Origin: Rhodopseudomonas rhenobacensis
GTDB taxonomy: Bacteria; Pseudomonadota; Alphaproteobacteria; Rhizobiales; Xanthobacteraceae
Assembly (NCBI RefSeq): GCF_014203125.1
Contig: NZ_JACHIH010000031.1
Location: 1 to 64,000, forward strand
Reading direction: 5' to 3'
Length of the DNA: 64,000 bases
In this document: piece by piece, positions 1-9,024 of the stretch
Layout of the letters: each line of letters starts with the position of its first letter
Numbering within the stretch: position 1 is the first letter of the stretch
Made by a program: the position numbers and the translations under genes
Notes under the pieces: model-generated
Told to the model about the DNA's origin: nothing
The model's input: the letters and a program-made list of their open reading frames with translations, nothing else
The model's database searches: none

Positions 1-2
1 AA

Positions 3-554
3 GCGATCAAGGCTCGGGGCGGCGATTATGTGCTGGCCGTGAAGGACAACCAGCCTGCGCTGATGCGGGATGCGAAGGCGGCAATCCGCGCCGCCGCGCG
101 CCAGGGCAAGCCATCGACGATCACCGTCGATGCCGGTCATGGACGCAAGGAAAAGCGCCGTGCTGTCGTCGCCGCTGTCCCGCAGATGGCGCAAGACCAC
201 GACTTTGCCGGGCTCAAAGCGGTGGCCAGGATCACCAGCAAGCGCGGCACCGACAAGACCGTCGAGCGTTACTTTCTGATGAGCCAAGCCTATTCTCCCA
301 AAGACGTGCTGCGCATCGTCCGGACCCACTGGAGCATCGAAAACAGCCTGCATTGGCCGCTCGACGTCGTGCTCGACGAGGACTTGGCGCGCAATCGCAA
401 GGACAACGCCCCCGCCAACCTCGCCGTGCTCAGACGCCTGGCCCTCAACGTCGCAAGGGCACATCCAGACAACACCACATCGCTGCGCGGAAAACTGAAA
501 CGTGCAGGATGGAACGATACGTTCCTCTTCGAACTCATCCAACACATGCGATAG
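3..554 (+). CDS. ISAs1-family transposase, C-terminal part (cut by window start)
   Basis: The reading frame is open from the first complete codon (position 3) and continues upstream of the window; the first ATG at 30 is internal. The 183 visible residues match the C-terminal half of ISAs1/DDE transposases: an AVKDNQP block near the start, a VERYFLMS segment, and the signature region HWSIENSLHWPLDVVLDED, which carries the catalytic Glu. The stop is followed at once by a GC-rich hairpin. It lies just downstream of the minus-strand activator gene at 586, so an insertion has probably separated that gene from what followed it. Family assignment is by motif recognition; whether the copy is intact cannot be seen. 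Confidence 0.85.
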   Translation, partial: AIKARGGDYVLAVKDNQPALMRDAKAAIRAAARQGKPSTITVDAGHGRKEKRRAVVAAVPQMAQDHDFAGLKAVARITSKRGTDKTVERYFLMSQAYSPKDVLRIVRTHWSIENSLHWPLDVVLDEDLARNRKDNAPANLAVLRRLALNVARAHPDNTTSLRGKLKRAGWNDTFLFELIQHMR

Positions 555-577
555 CCCTGCCCCGCAAGGGGGAGGGG
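555..577. repeat. GC-rich hairpin, possible right end of the insertion sequence
   Basis: CCCTGCCCC and GGGGGAGGG form an imperfect inverted repeat around a GCAA-type loop directly after the transposase stop. From memory, ISAs1-family termini start with CAGGG, so the CCCTG at 555-559 could be the right terminal base pairs. Without the left end this cannot be confirmed. It could also simply terminate transcription between the convergent genes. Confidence 0.4.
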
Positions 578-585
578 AGAAGCGA

Positions 586-2199
<1,614 letters not shown>

Positions 2200-2582
2200 G
2201 GTCACGGCCTCGGCTGCGGTTGGGTTGCCGGGTCAGCGCCCTGCCCCGCGCCGGCCGAGCCGGTTGCTTCGGCGCGGCGCCAAGGCGTCGCGGACGATGG
2301 CGTCGCGGCGAAAGGCGCCGGCGGGTTGAGGCGGTTTGGTTCAGATCGGTACAATTCAGCTTCCGTCTTTACATTGGTGTCCGAATTTTTCGGCGGCCGC
2401 GAACCGGCCCGCCGCAGACCAACGGCACCAGGCACCGCCGCCAGCGGTCATCCCTTATATAGCATCGTATATAACGGATGGCATGATCATGTGAGCGGCA
2501 GACCTGTCGAAACCGTAGGCACACTGCTAATTCGGCAATCAGCCGTTGTGGCGGATAGGAGGAGTTTGCAGGGCAAGTGCGC
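2200..2582. other. Non-coding upstream region of anfA
   Basis: About 380 bases between the anfA start and the pqqE stop. I see no convincing gene: plus-strand ORFs running through it are extensions of antisense frames. It contains an AT-rich stretch (about 2340-2395) and the Mo-box-like dyad at 2449-2480, roughly 250 bases upstream of anfA, so a long leader or a second promoter nearer the gene is likely. Confidence 0.6.
2449..2480 (-). promoter_or_regulatory. Mo-box-like operator (ModE/MopA/MopB type) upstream of anfA
   Basis: A 32-bp dyad with 13-bp arms matching at 12 of 13 positions. The core is TTATATA-N6-TATATAA and the outer bases are CATCC/GGATG. The known Mo-box of photosynthetic bacteria has the form TATATA-N6-TATATAACG, which the right half reproduces through TATATAACG. 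In Rhodobacter capsulatus the ModE homologues MopA/MopB repress anfA through such a box. The TATATA half may double as the -10 region. No ModE gene is in the window. Confidence 0.7.
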
Positions 2583-3782
2583 TCAGTCGCGCTCCGGCTC
2601 CGGCGTGCCGCCGGCGAAGTTGCGATAGATGAAGCGGCTTTGCGCCTCGTCGGCCTCGGTGGCGGCGAGCTGGAAGATCTCCTGGTGCCGCGGCGACAGC
2701 GCGCAGGCCGGGTCGGTGGCGGCGGCGTCGCCGGTCAGCGCAAAGGCCTGGCAGCGGCAGCCGCCGAAATCGATCTCCTTGAAGGCGCAGCTGGCGCACG
2801 GCTCCTGCATCCAGCCGGTGCCGCGATAGCGGTTGAAGGCTTCGGAGTTCTGCCAGATCCAGGCGATCGAATGATTGCCGCGCACCGATTCGAAATCGAG
2901 CCCGGTGATGGTTTCGGCGGCGTGGCACGGCAGCACCTTGCCGGTCGGCGAGATGTTGAAGAACTGCCGGCCCCAGCCGCCCATGCATTTCTTCGGCCGC
3001 AGCGCGTAGTAATCCGGCATCACATAGTCGATTTCAAGAGTGCCCTTCAGCCGCGAGCGGGCGTCTTCGACGATCCGCGTGGTATCCTCGAGCTGCTGCA
3101 GCGTCGGCATCAAGGCGGCGCGGTTTTTCAGCGCCCAGCCGTAATATTGCACGTTGGCGACTTCGAGCCGGTCGGCGTCGAGCTCGACCGCCATGGCGAT
3201 GATATCAGCGAGCTGATCGAGGTTTTGCCGGTGCATCACCGCGTTGACCGTCAGCGGCAGGTCGAGCTCGCGGGTCCAGCGCGCGACCTCGAGCTTCTTG
3301 GCATGGGCATTGCTGAAACCGGCGACGCGGTCGGCGACCTTAGGCTCGTTGCCCTGGAAGCTGATCTGCACGTGGCACAGCCCGGCATCCGCCAGGGCTT
3401 TCAGCTTGTCGCGGCTGAGCAGCACCGCCGAGGTGATCAGGTTGGAGTAGAGGCCGACATCGGTGGCGTGCCGCACCAGCTCGACCAGATCCTTACGCGC
3501 GGTCGGCTCGCCGCCGGAAAAGTGAATCTGCAGCACACCGATTTCGGCGAGCTCGCTCAGCACCGCCTTCCACTCTGGCGTGGTGAGTTCGCCGCGGGAT
3601 CGCTCAAGCTCGACAGGGTTGGAGCAATACGGGCATTGCAGCGGGCAGCGATGCGTCAATTCCGCCAGCACCGCCAGCGGAATACCGAACTGTTCGGCGA
3701 CCGAGCCGCGCCGCTCCAGCACGGCGAGGCCATCGGCGGGTTCGCGCGCAATCGGACTGGCATCGGTCAGGGTCGGGCTCAT
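2583..3782 (-). CDS. pqqE: PQQ biosynthesis radical SAM enzyme PqqE
   Basis: 399 aa. Radical SAM/SPASM enzyme that forms the Glu-Tyr carbon-carbon crosslink in the PqqA peptide, the first step of pyrroloquinoline quinone synthesis. The radical SAM cluster motif CPLQCPYC gives Cys46, Cys50 and Cys53. The C-terminal half has the SPASM cysteines (CMGGWGR, LPCHAAE, CASCAFKEIDFGGCRC). The start at 3782 overlaps the pqqD stop by four bases (ATGA), implying translational coupling. A longer in-frame extension to 3932 reads through pqqD and is not real. Last gene of the pqq operon. Confidence 0.97.
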   Translation of the reverse strand: MSPTLTDASPIAREPADGLAVLERRGSVAEQFGIPLAVLAELTHRCPLQCPYCSNPVELERSRGELTTPEWKAVLSELAEIGVLQIHFSGGEPTARKDLVELVRHATDVGLYSNLITSAVLLSRDKLKALADAGLCHVQISFQGNEPKVADRVAGFSNAHAKKLEVARWTRELDLPLTVNAVMHRQNLDQLADIIAMAVELDADRLEVANVQYYGWALKNRAALMPTLQQLEDTTRIVEDARSRLKGTLEIDYVMPDYYALRPKKCMGGWGRQFFNISPTGKVLPCHAAETITGLDFESVRGNHSIAWIWQNSEAFNRYRGTGWMQEPCASCAFKEIDFGGCRCQAFALTGDAAATDPACALSPRHQEIFQLAATEADEAQSRFIYRNFAGGTPEPERD

Positions 3783-4096
3783 GCGGTGTTCTCCCGCGCT
3801 TCGGCGAGGAATCCCTTGTCGGCGAGATCCTGCAGCATCGCGATCACGTCGGCGCCGATCAGTTCGCGCGCCGCGGAATATTTGGCGGCCAGCCGATCGA
3901 TGATCTCGCCGACGCTGCGCACGCCGTCGCACAGCTGCAAAATCTCCACCGCGATTTCGTCCGGCGCCAGCACCCGCTCCGGCGCCAAAATCACCCAGAG
4001 CTGCCGGGTGGCGTCGAAGCGCAGCTTGGCGTGGCGCGGCAGCACCGGCCGGCTGGTCTCCTCGACGGTGAGATTGCGGCTGCGCGAGCCTGTCAT
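3779..4096 (-). CDS. pqqD: PqqD, PqqA peptide chaperone
   Basis: 105 aa, normal length. Small winged-helix-type peptide-recognition protein that delivers PqqA to PqqE. Recognised from the family pattern (PVLPRHAKLRFD, then LAPERVLAPDEIAVEILQLCDG, then a C-terminal LADKGFL helix). It sits 9 bases after the pqqC stop and overlaps pqqE by four bases. In some species pqqD is fused to pqqC or pqqE; here it is free-standing. Confidence 0.95.
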   Translation of the reverse strand: MTGSRSRNLTVEETSRPVLPRHAKLRFDATRQLWVILAPERVLAPDEIAVEILQLCDGVRSVGEIIDRLAAKYSAARELIGADVIAMLQDLADKGFLAEARENTA

Positions 4097-4105
4097 GCCC
4101 TGCCT

Positions 4106-4882
4106 TCAGTTTGCCTCAGGAACGAACGCGCCGGGCGGGATATGCCCGTCGACATAGGCGTGGTGCAGCGCGTCGAGCTGCGCCCACAGCACATTGGTCT
4201 TGAAAATCAACGCGTTGCAGACCGCCTCGCGCTCCGCCGGGGTGCCGGCGTGGCGCTTGACGTAAGTAAGCGCAAATTGCGCGTCGCGCGGCGCCTGCGT
4301 CAGCCTGCGCTTGAAGTAGCTCATGATCTGCGGATTGACGAAATCATAATGCTCCAGCATCCCGGCGATCCGCTCTTCGTGCAGATTGGGCGCGAACAAT
4401 TCGGTCAGCGACGACGCGATCGCTTCCAGCGGAGACTTGTCGCGGACGAAATGCACGTAAGCATCCACCGCAAAACGCGTCGCCGGCAGAATGCCTTGCG
4501 TGGATTCCACGTAAGCGCTGTCGAGGCCGAGCCCGTCGGTCAGCTTCAGCCAGCGCTCGATGCCGCCTTCCGCGCCGAGATCGCCGTCGTGATCCTCCAG
4601 CCGATGCCGCCACTCCACACGCGTGGCGCGGTCGGAAAACCGCGAGATCACCACCGCGTCCTTGATCGGGATCGAGCACTGATAGTAGTAACGGTTCAGC
4701 GCCCAGGCCTGCACCTGGCCTTTGTTGAGCTTGCCGCCGTGCAGCAGCCGATGGAACGGATGCAGATTGTGATAGCGCGTGGCGCCGATCTGGCGCAACG
4801 CCGCCTCGAGCTGATCGGCGTCCTGAAGTCGTGTCGTTGTCGCCAGCGAAAACGCCGACATGCCGTACAACGGAGCGTTCAC
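4106..4882 (-). CDS. pqqC: Pyrroloquinoline-quinone synthase PqqC
   Basis: 258 aa from a GTG at 4882 that overlaps the pqqB stop (GTGA); an ATG seven codons later (4861) is a possible alternative. PqqC is a cofactorless oxidase with a haem-oxygenase-like helical fold that carries out the final ring closure and eight-electron oxidation to PQQ. Family hallmarks are visible: YHNLHPFHRLLHGGKL, the NRYYYQCSIPIKDA block, the EDHDG motif, and HFVRDKSPLEAIASSLTELF. Third-last gene of the operon, coupled to both neighbours by overlap or short spacing. Confidence 0.97.
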   Translation of the reverse strand: MNAPLYGMSAFSLATTTRLQDADQLEAALRQIGATRYHNLHPFHRLLHGGKLNKGQVQAWALNRYYYQCSIPIKDAVVISRFSDRATRVEWRHRLEDHDGDLGAEGGIERWLKLTDGLGLDSAYVESTQGILPATRFAVDAYVHFVRDKSPLEAIASSLTELFAPNLHEERIAGMLEHYDFVNPQIMSYFKRRLTQAPRDAQFALTYVKRHAGTPAEREAVCNALIFKTNVLWAQLDALHHAYVDGHIPPGAFVPEAN

Positions 4883-5814
4883 AACACCACCTCCATGCCA
4901 TCGGCGGGGATCTGCCAGCCGGCGCGATCGACCGCCTTGCGTTCTTCGGAGCCCGGCAGCAGCGCCGGGTTGGAATTGTTGATATGCAGAAAGATCTTCT
5001 GCGTGATGTCGAGATCGGCCAAAGCCGCCAGCGCGCCGCGCTCTCCCGACATCGCGATGTGACCCATCGCCTGCCCGGTCTTGTAGCCGAGGCCCGCCGC
5101 GATCAATTCGTCGTCGCGCCACACCGTGCCGTCGAAAAACGCCAATGAGGCGCCGTTGAGCCGCTGCTTGAGTTCGGGGCCGACTTCGGCGCAGGCCGCG
5201 ATGAAGTAGAAACTCTTGCCGGTCGCCTGGTCGGTGATGCGCAATCCCAGCGTATCGCCGACGTCGTTTTGCGCTTCGCCGTTCGGATGCGCTGCGCCTT
5301 CGAGATACCAGGCGCCCTTGCCGGCGACCGCGAACGGCAGCACTTCGATGCCGGCCGGCGTGCCGTCCGGCAAAGCCAATTCGAACGGCTGATCGATCGC
5401 GATCTCGCGACGCTTGACGTTGTGCTCGCTCAGCACGTTGAAAATGCTGTTGGCCTTCAGGATCGCCAGCACCCGGCGATGCGCATAGAGCGTGAACGGC
5501 GAGCCTTCGCGCATCGACAGCAAGCCGGCCACCGCATCGATTTCGCCATTGGTCAGGATCACGCCGGCGATCGGGCTGTGTCGCAACTGGCCGTGCTTAG
5601 GATGCAGTTGCGGCGTCTGGATCAACTGCTGGCGCAGATCAGGCGATGCGTTGATCAAAAACCAGTGCTCGCCGTCGGCGCTGATCGCGACCGAGGCTTG
5701 AGTGCGCCGAAGCGCCGGATCATCACTCCTCGCCGCCTGACAGCCCGGGCATCCGCAATTCCATTGCGGCACCCCTCCGCCCGCGGCGGCTCCCAGAACG
5801 ACAACGCGCAACAT
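4879..5814 (-). CDS. pqqB: PqqB, metallo-beta-lactamase-fold PQQ biosynthesis protein
   Basis: 311 aa, the usual length. Starts with the family signature MLRVVVLGAAAGGGVPQWNC and a CGCPGC metal-type motif, followed by a divergent metallo-hydrolase fold (LTNGEIDAVAGLLSMREG, GHIAMSGERGALA). PqqB is thought to act as an iron-dependent hydroxylase on the processed Glu-Tyr intermediate before PqqC; that role is family knowledge. It overlaps pqqC by four bases and is separated from pqqA by 117 bases. Confidence 0.97.
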   Translation of the reverse strand: MLRVVVLGAAAGGGVPQWNCGCPGCQAARSDDPALRRTQASVAISADGEHWFLINASPDLRQQLIQTPQLHPKHGQLRHSPIAGVILTNGEIDAVAGLLSMREGSPFTLYAHRRVLAILKANSIFNVLSEHNVKRREIAIDQPFELALPDGTPAGIEVLPFAVAGKGAWYLEGAAHPNGEAQNDVGDTLGLRITDQATGKSFYFIAACAEVGPELKQRLNGASLAFFDGTVWRDDELIAAGLGYKTGQAMGHIAMSGERGALAALADLDITQKIFLHINNSNPALLPGSEERKAVDRAGWQIPADGMEVVL

Positions 5815-5931
5815 GAGACCCGTCCCCGGGACTTGCGCACCTGGCGCCGGCCAACGCGGCGATGACTCATCCTGAGCCGATCGCCGCGCGTATCGGCCGC
5901 CTTCGCCAAAGCGCCAAGCTATCGCAGCCTG

Positions 5932-6012
5932 TTACTTGCGGGCCGCGCAGGCATACATGTTGATTTCCATGCCAACGGCAACTTCGACGATTTTCGGAGT
6001 CTTCCAGGCCAT
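5932..6012 (-). CDS. pqqA: PqqA, ribosomal precursor peptide of PQQ
   Basis: 26-codon gene. The peptide contains the invariant core E16-I-N-M-Y20, whose Glu and Tyr become the PQQ skeleton. The N-terminal MAWKTPKIVEV and C-terminal ACAARK fit the family. A strong GGGAGG ribosome site lies 8 nt before the ATG, as expected for a peptide made in excess over the enzymes. First gene of the operon. Confidence 0.98.
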   Translation of the reverse strand: MAWKTPKIVEVAVGMEINMYACAARK

Positions 6013-6055
6013 CGTTCATCCTCCCAATTTGCGCGGTCGGTGCCGCGGTCTTTAA

Positions 6056-6084
6056 AAGATAGAGCCGGCTCCGCATGAGCGCAA
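6056..6084 (-). promoter_or_regulatory. Candidate sigma70 promoter of the pqq operon
   Basis: On the minus strand a TTGCGC box (6079-6084) and a TATCTT box (6056-6061) are separated by exactly 17 bases, predicting a transcript that begins about 37 bases before pqqA. The match is moderate; it is the best pair between the dyads and pqqA. Confidence 0.5.
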
Positions 6085-6122
6085 GGGAAAGCTCGGCAAA
6101 CAACGGCGTGAAGATCGCCCGT

Positions 6123-6157
6123 TGCAGTGCGAAGTAATCGCTTGATATCGCACTGCA
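6123..6157. promoter_or_regulatory. Perfect 10-bp dyad, 15-base spacer (site 1 upstream of pqqA)
   Basis: TGCAGTGCGA at 6123-6132 and TCGCACTGCA at 6148-6157 are perfect inverted copies with 15 bases between. The centre lies about 56 bases upstream of the proposed -35 box of pqqA. There is no T-tract, and the spacer is too long for a typical intrinsic terminator, so a regulator site is more likely. Confidence 0.5.
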
Positions 6158-6194
6158 CATCAAGTTCCGATCGTGGCTTCTTAGGAACTTGATG
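6158..6194. promoter_or_regulatory. Perfect 11-bp dyad, 15-base spacer (site 2 upstream of pqqA)
   Basis: CATCAAGTTCC at 6158-6168 and GGAACTTGATG at 6184-6194 are perfect inverted copies, again with 15 bases between. It abuts site 1, with a centre-to-centre distance of 36 bases. The arm sequences of the two sites differ, so they may serve two regulators, or may be stem-loops at the end of the amidotransferase transcript. Confidence 0.5.
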
Positions 6195-6226
6195 AGCTCA
6201 CGCCGCTATCAGCGCGGCGACAACGA

Positions 6227-6961
6227 CTACCCGACGCGGGCGGCGCGCGCCGCGGTCACCAGGCCGAGAAAGTTATCATTGATGCGTCGCGCCGCGCGGG
6301 CAAAGGCCGGCAGCCGCGCCGCGGTCTCTTGAGCGAGCGAGGCGGCGCGCTGCGGCCCCAATGCGGTGTCGAGCGACGCCGCATAGGCCGGCAACCTCCG
6401 CCATTGCGGCACGGTCTGCTCGGTGATCTCGACGTGATATTGCAGCCCGTAAGCCAACCCGACGCGAAACGCTTGCACCGCGCAGGCGTCGTTGCGCGCC
6501 AACAGCTCGCCCCCTTCCGGCAGCCGGCTGACCTCGGCGGCGTGCCACTGGAAGGTCTCCACCGGGTTGGAGAAACTGCCGAACAGCGGATCGGCGAAGC
6601 CGGCCGCGGTCAGTTCCACGCGTCCGAGCCCGACCTCCGGGGTCTTGCCGCGCCCGACGCTGCCGCCCAACGCATCGGCCAGCAGCTGGTGGCCGAGGCA
6701 GATGCCGAGATACGGCCGGTTCAGCTCGCGGACGAAGCGGCGGATCGCGGCCTTTTCCGGCACCAGCCAGGGGTGCTCGGCCTCCTGCCAGACGTCCATC
6801 GGCCCGCCCATCACCACCAGTGCGTCATAGGACTCGAGGTCGGGGATCGCCTCGCCGGCGTCGAGCTCGACGGCGTCCCAGGCGATGCCGGCGTCCCGCC
6901 AGAACTCGCGGAAAATCCCGGGGTGCTCGATATCAATGTGCTGAAAGATCAGAAAGCGCAT
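6227..6961 (-). CDS. Class I glutamine amidotransferase (GMP-synthase-like)
   Basis: 244 aa. Class I glutaminase domain with nucleophile Cys in GICLGHQ, the catalytic His in QYHVEIT, and the glycine-rich ALVVMGGPMDVW oxyanion region. The enzyme would release ammonia from glutamine, or hydrolyse a gamma-glutamyl compound, for an unknown acceptor; there is no synthetase domain. The start at 6961 has an AGGA box. Much longer in-frame extensions run antisense to draT and are not real. It is divergent from draT, which suggests but does not prove a nitrogen-metabolism role. Confidence 0.88.
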   Translation of the reverse strand: MRFLIFQHIDIEHPGIFREFWRDAGIAWDAVELDAGEAIPDLESYDALVVMGGPMDVWQEAEHPWLVPEKAAIRRFVRELNRPYLGICLGHQLLADALGGSVGRGKTPEVGLGRVELTAAGFADPLFGSFSNPVETFQWHAAEVSRLPEGGELLARNDACAVQAFRVGLAYGLQYHVEITEQTVPQWRRLPAYAASLDTALGPQRAASLAQETAARLPAFARAARRINDNFLGLVTAARAARVG

Positions 6962-6984
6962 GGTGTTCCTCGAAGTGGCGGGCG

Positions 6985-7000
6985 TGGCGTCAGCTTTGCA
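6985..7000 (+). promoter_or_regulatory. Sigma54 (-24/-12) promoter of draT
   Basis: TGGCGTCAGCTTTGCA has the invariant GG and GC dinucleotides exactly ten bases apart and the TTTGCA -12 form. Transcription would begin near 7011, about 110 bases before draT. A NifA-type activator site (TGT-N10-ACA) was not found by eye in the 150 bases upstream. Confidence 0.6.
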
Positions 7001-7120
7001 AGCTCCGCGCCAGATCGCAAACGGTGCACCAGGGTTGACGGCACCGGGGATTGCAGCCATCGGAGTTCCGCGCGCGCAGGACGCGGCGCCGATTTCGGGT
7101 GTTGGATAGCGGACGGGGCA

Positions 7121-7954
7121 GTGAGCGTGCAATTGGAGACATCCGGGCAGAGCGGGATCGGCCATTCGACCAATCTGGTCGGGGTGCCGATGGATTTTCT
7201 CGCCCACGCCCGCTTCAACGATCATCCGGTGCCGCTGCACATCGCCGGCGTCCGCGAGATGAACCCCGAATTGTTCGAGATGCTGGCGCAGGCCGGCGAC
7301 CTCGCCGACGCCGGCGGCGCCTTCTTGTGTTATATGATGGCGATGTTCGGGATCGACGCCGAGCAGCAGGAGACTCCCGCCGGCCCGGACAAGCCGCGGC
7401 GCTATCGCTCCTCGTTCCTGCGGCTGATCACCGGCTGGGGCTGCGACAGCAACGGCGCCGAAGGCGCGGTGCTGAAGGGCTGGGTTGAAAGCCGGTTCGG
7501 GATTTTCCCGACCTTTCACAAGGCGTTCATCGACCGGATCTCCAGCGGCACCTGGACCACCTATGTCGAAGAGAAGATGTCGAGCCGCTTCCACAACAAC
7601 GCGATCTACGTGCAGCTCGACCTGTTGTTCGAATTCTGCCAATGGGCGCTGGCCAATCTGGTGGCGCCGGGCCAGAGCCATGTGACGCTGTACCGCGGCG
7701 TCAACGATTTCAACGAGCAGCAGGTGGTCGAGCGGATCGACAAGACCACGGTGATGATGCGGCTGAACAATCTGTCGTCGTTTTCCTCCGACCGCGAGAT
7801 CGCCGAATGCTTCGGCGACACCATCCTCACCGTGCGGGTGCCGCTCTCAAAGGTGGTGTTCTTCAACACGCTGCTCGCCGCCTACCCGTTCAAGGGCGAG
7901 CGCGAATATCTGGTGATCGGCGGCGAGTATCGGGTCAATGCCAGCTATTTCTAG
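7121..7954 (+). CDS. draT: Dinitrogenase reductase ADP-ribosyltransferase DraT
   Basis: 277 aa from the GTG at 7121 (a second GTG at 7127 is in frame; no earlier ATG fits). DraT transfers ADP-ribose from NAD to an arginine of nitrogenase iron protein, switching nitrogenase off in response to ammonium or darkness. Family hallmarks: GHSTNLVGVP near the N-terminus, FNDHPVPLHIAGVREMNPELF, YRGVNDF and the C-terminal GEREYLVIGGEYRV. Followed by draG after 27 bases, the standard arrangement. The long ORF extension back to 6329 lies antisense to the amidotransferase gene. Confidence 0.93.
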   Translation: MSVQLETSGQSGIGHSTNLVGVPMDFLAHARFNDHPVPLHIAGVREMNPELFEMLAQAGDLADAGGAFLCYMMAMFGIDAEQQETPAGPDKPRRYRSSFLRLITGWGCDSNGAEGAVLKGWVESRFGIFPTFHKAFIDRISSGTWTTYVEEKMSSRFHNNAIYVQLDLLFEFCQWALANLVAPGQSHVTLYRGVNDFNEQQVVERIDKTTVMMRLNNLSSFSSDREIAECFGDTILTVRVPLSKVVFFNTLLAAYPFKGEREYLVIGGEYRVNASYF

Positions 7955-7981
7955 ACACCCCGCGATGAGGCGGCCCGCGCG

Positions 7982-8863
7982 ATGACCGCACCCGACTTGC
8001 AGGACCGCGCGCTGGCGGCGTTTCTCGGCTTTGCGATCGGCGACGCGCTCGGCGCCACCGTGGAATTCATGACCCGCTCGGAGATCGCCGCGAAATACGG
8101 CGTGCATCGCGAGATCATCGGCGGCGGCTGGCTACGCCTCGCCCCGGGGCAGATCACCGACGACACCCAGATGGCGCTGGCGCTCAGCGCGTCACTAACC
8201 AGGCTGGGGCAGTTCGACGTCGCCGACGTCTGCGAGCAATTCGCCGCCTGGCTGAAGAGCCGGCCGATCGACGTGGGCTCGACCTGCCGCCGCGGCATCC
8301 GCCGCTACATCACCGAGGGCACGGTGCAGGGCAATTACTTCGAGGGCGACGCCGGCAACGGCGCGGCGATGCGGGTGCTGCCGGTCGCGCTCGCCACGCT
8401 CGGCCGGCCGGACGACGCGCAGGCCTGGACGCTGGCGCAATCCCGCATCACCCATCATCATCCGCTGTCGGATGCTTCCAGCCTGATGCTGGTCGGGATG
8501 CTGCACGCGCTATTGCGCGGCGAGGATAAGGATGCCGCGCGAAATGTGGCCGACGGCGTGATCGCGCAGCACCGCGCGCTGAAGTTCGAGCCGTATCACG
8601 GCCAGTCCTCGGCCTACGTCGTCGACACCATGCACACCGTGCTGCATTACTATTTCAACACGAGTTCGTTTGCGGACTGCGTGACCCAGACGGTGAACCA
8701 GGGTGGCGACGCCGACACCACCGGCGCCATCGCCGCGATGCTGGCCGGCGCCACCTATGGGATGGCGGCGATCCCCGAGCGATGGCTGGCGAGGCTCGAT
8801 CCGAAGATCAGCGCGACAATCCGCGACCAGGTGCCGAAGCTATTGGCGATCGCTGGGCGATAA
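7982..8863 (+). CDS. draG: ADP-ribosyl-dinitrogenase reductase hydrolase DraG
   Basis: 293 aa. Removes the ADP-ribose added by DraT and so reactivates the iron protein. Has the ADP-ribosylglycohydrolase signatures GFAIGDALGATVEFM, the metal-binding ITDDTQMAL and the C-terminal GGDADTTGAIAAMLAGA, which supply aspartates for the dinuclear manganese centre. Probably in one transcript with draT. Ends in a REP-like hairpin that separates it from the convergent helicase gene. Confidence 0.95.
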   Translation: MTAPDLQDRALAAFLGFAIGDALGATVEFMTRSEIAAKYGVHREIIGGGWLRLAPGQITDDTQMALALSASLTRLGQFDVADVCEQFAAWLKSRPIDVGSTCRRGIRRYITEGTVQGNYFEGDAGNGAAMRVLPVALATLGRPDDAQAWTLAQSRITHHHPLSDASSLMLVGMLHALLRGEDKDAARNVADGVIAQHRALKFEPYHGQSSAYVVDTMHTVLHYYFNTSSFADCVTQTVNQGGDADTTGAIAAMLAGATYGMAAIPERWLARLDPKISATIRDQVPKLLAIAGR

Positions 8864-8872
8864 TGGTCGCGT

Positions 8873-8930
8873 GCCCCGGACGCGGTGCAACGCGCCGCAC
8901 TTGCGGCGTGGTGCGCCGCAGATCCGGGGC
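8873..8930. repeat. REP-like palindrome between convergent genes
   Basis: GCCCCGGA (8873-8880) pairs perfectly with TCCGGGGC (8923-8930), with a second internal GC-rich stem. Similar extragenic palindromes are common in Bradyrhizobium/Rhodopseudomonas genomes. It may act as a bidirectional transcription stop for draG and the helicase. Confidence 0.5.
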
Positions 8931-9024
8931 CGTTACGACGGCAGCGCTTGAAACGGTCCCGGCTCGCGTCGCAGCGCAACAGCGCTGCTCGGCGTCCGGG
9001 ACACGTGCCTCATTCGGGGGCTGC

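Noticed and set aside
6123-6194. Dyads upstream of pqqA as rho-independent terminators
   Set aside because: 15-base loops and no T-tract on either strand; kept as regulatory candidates instead.
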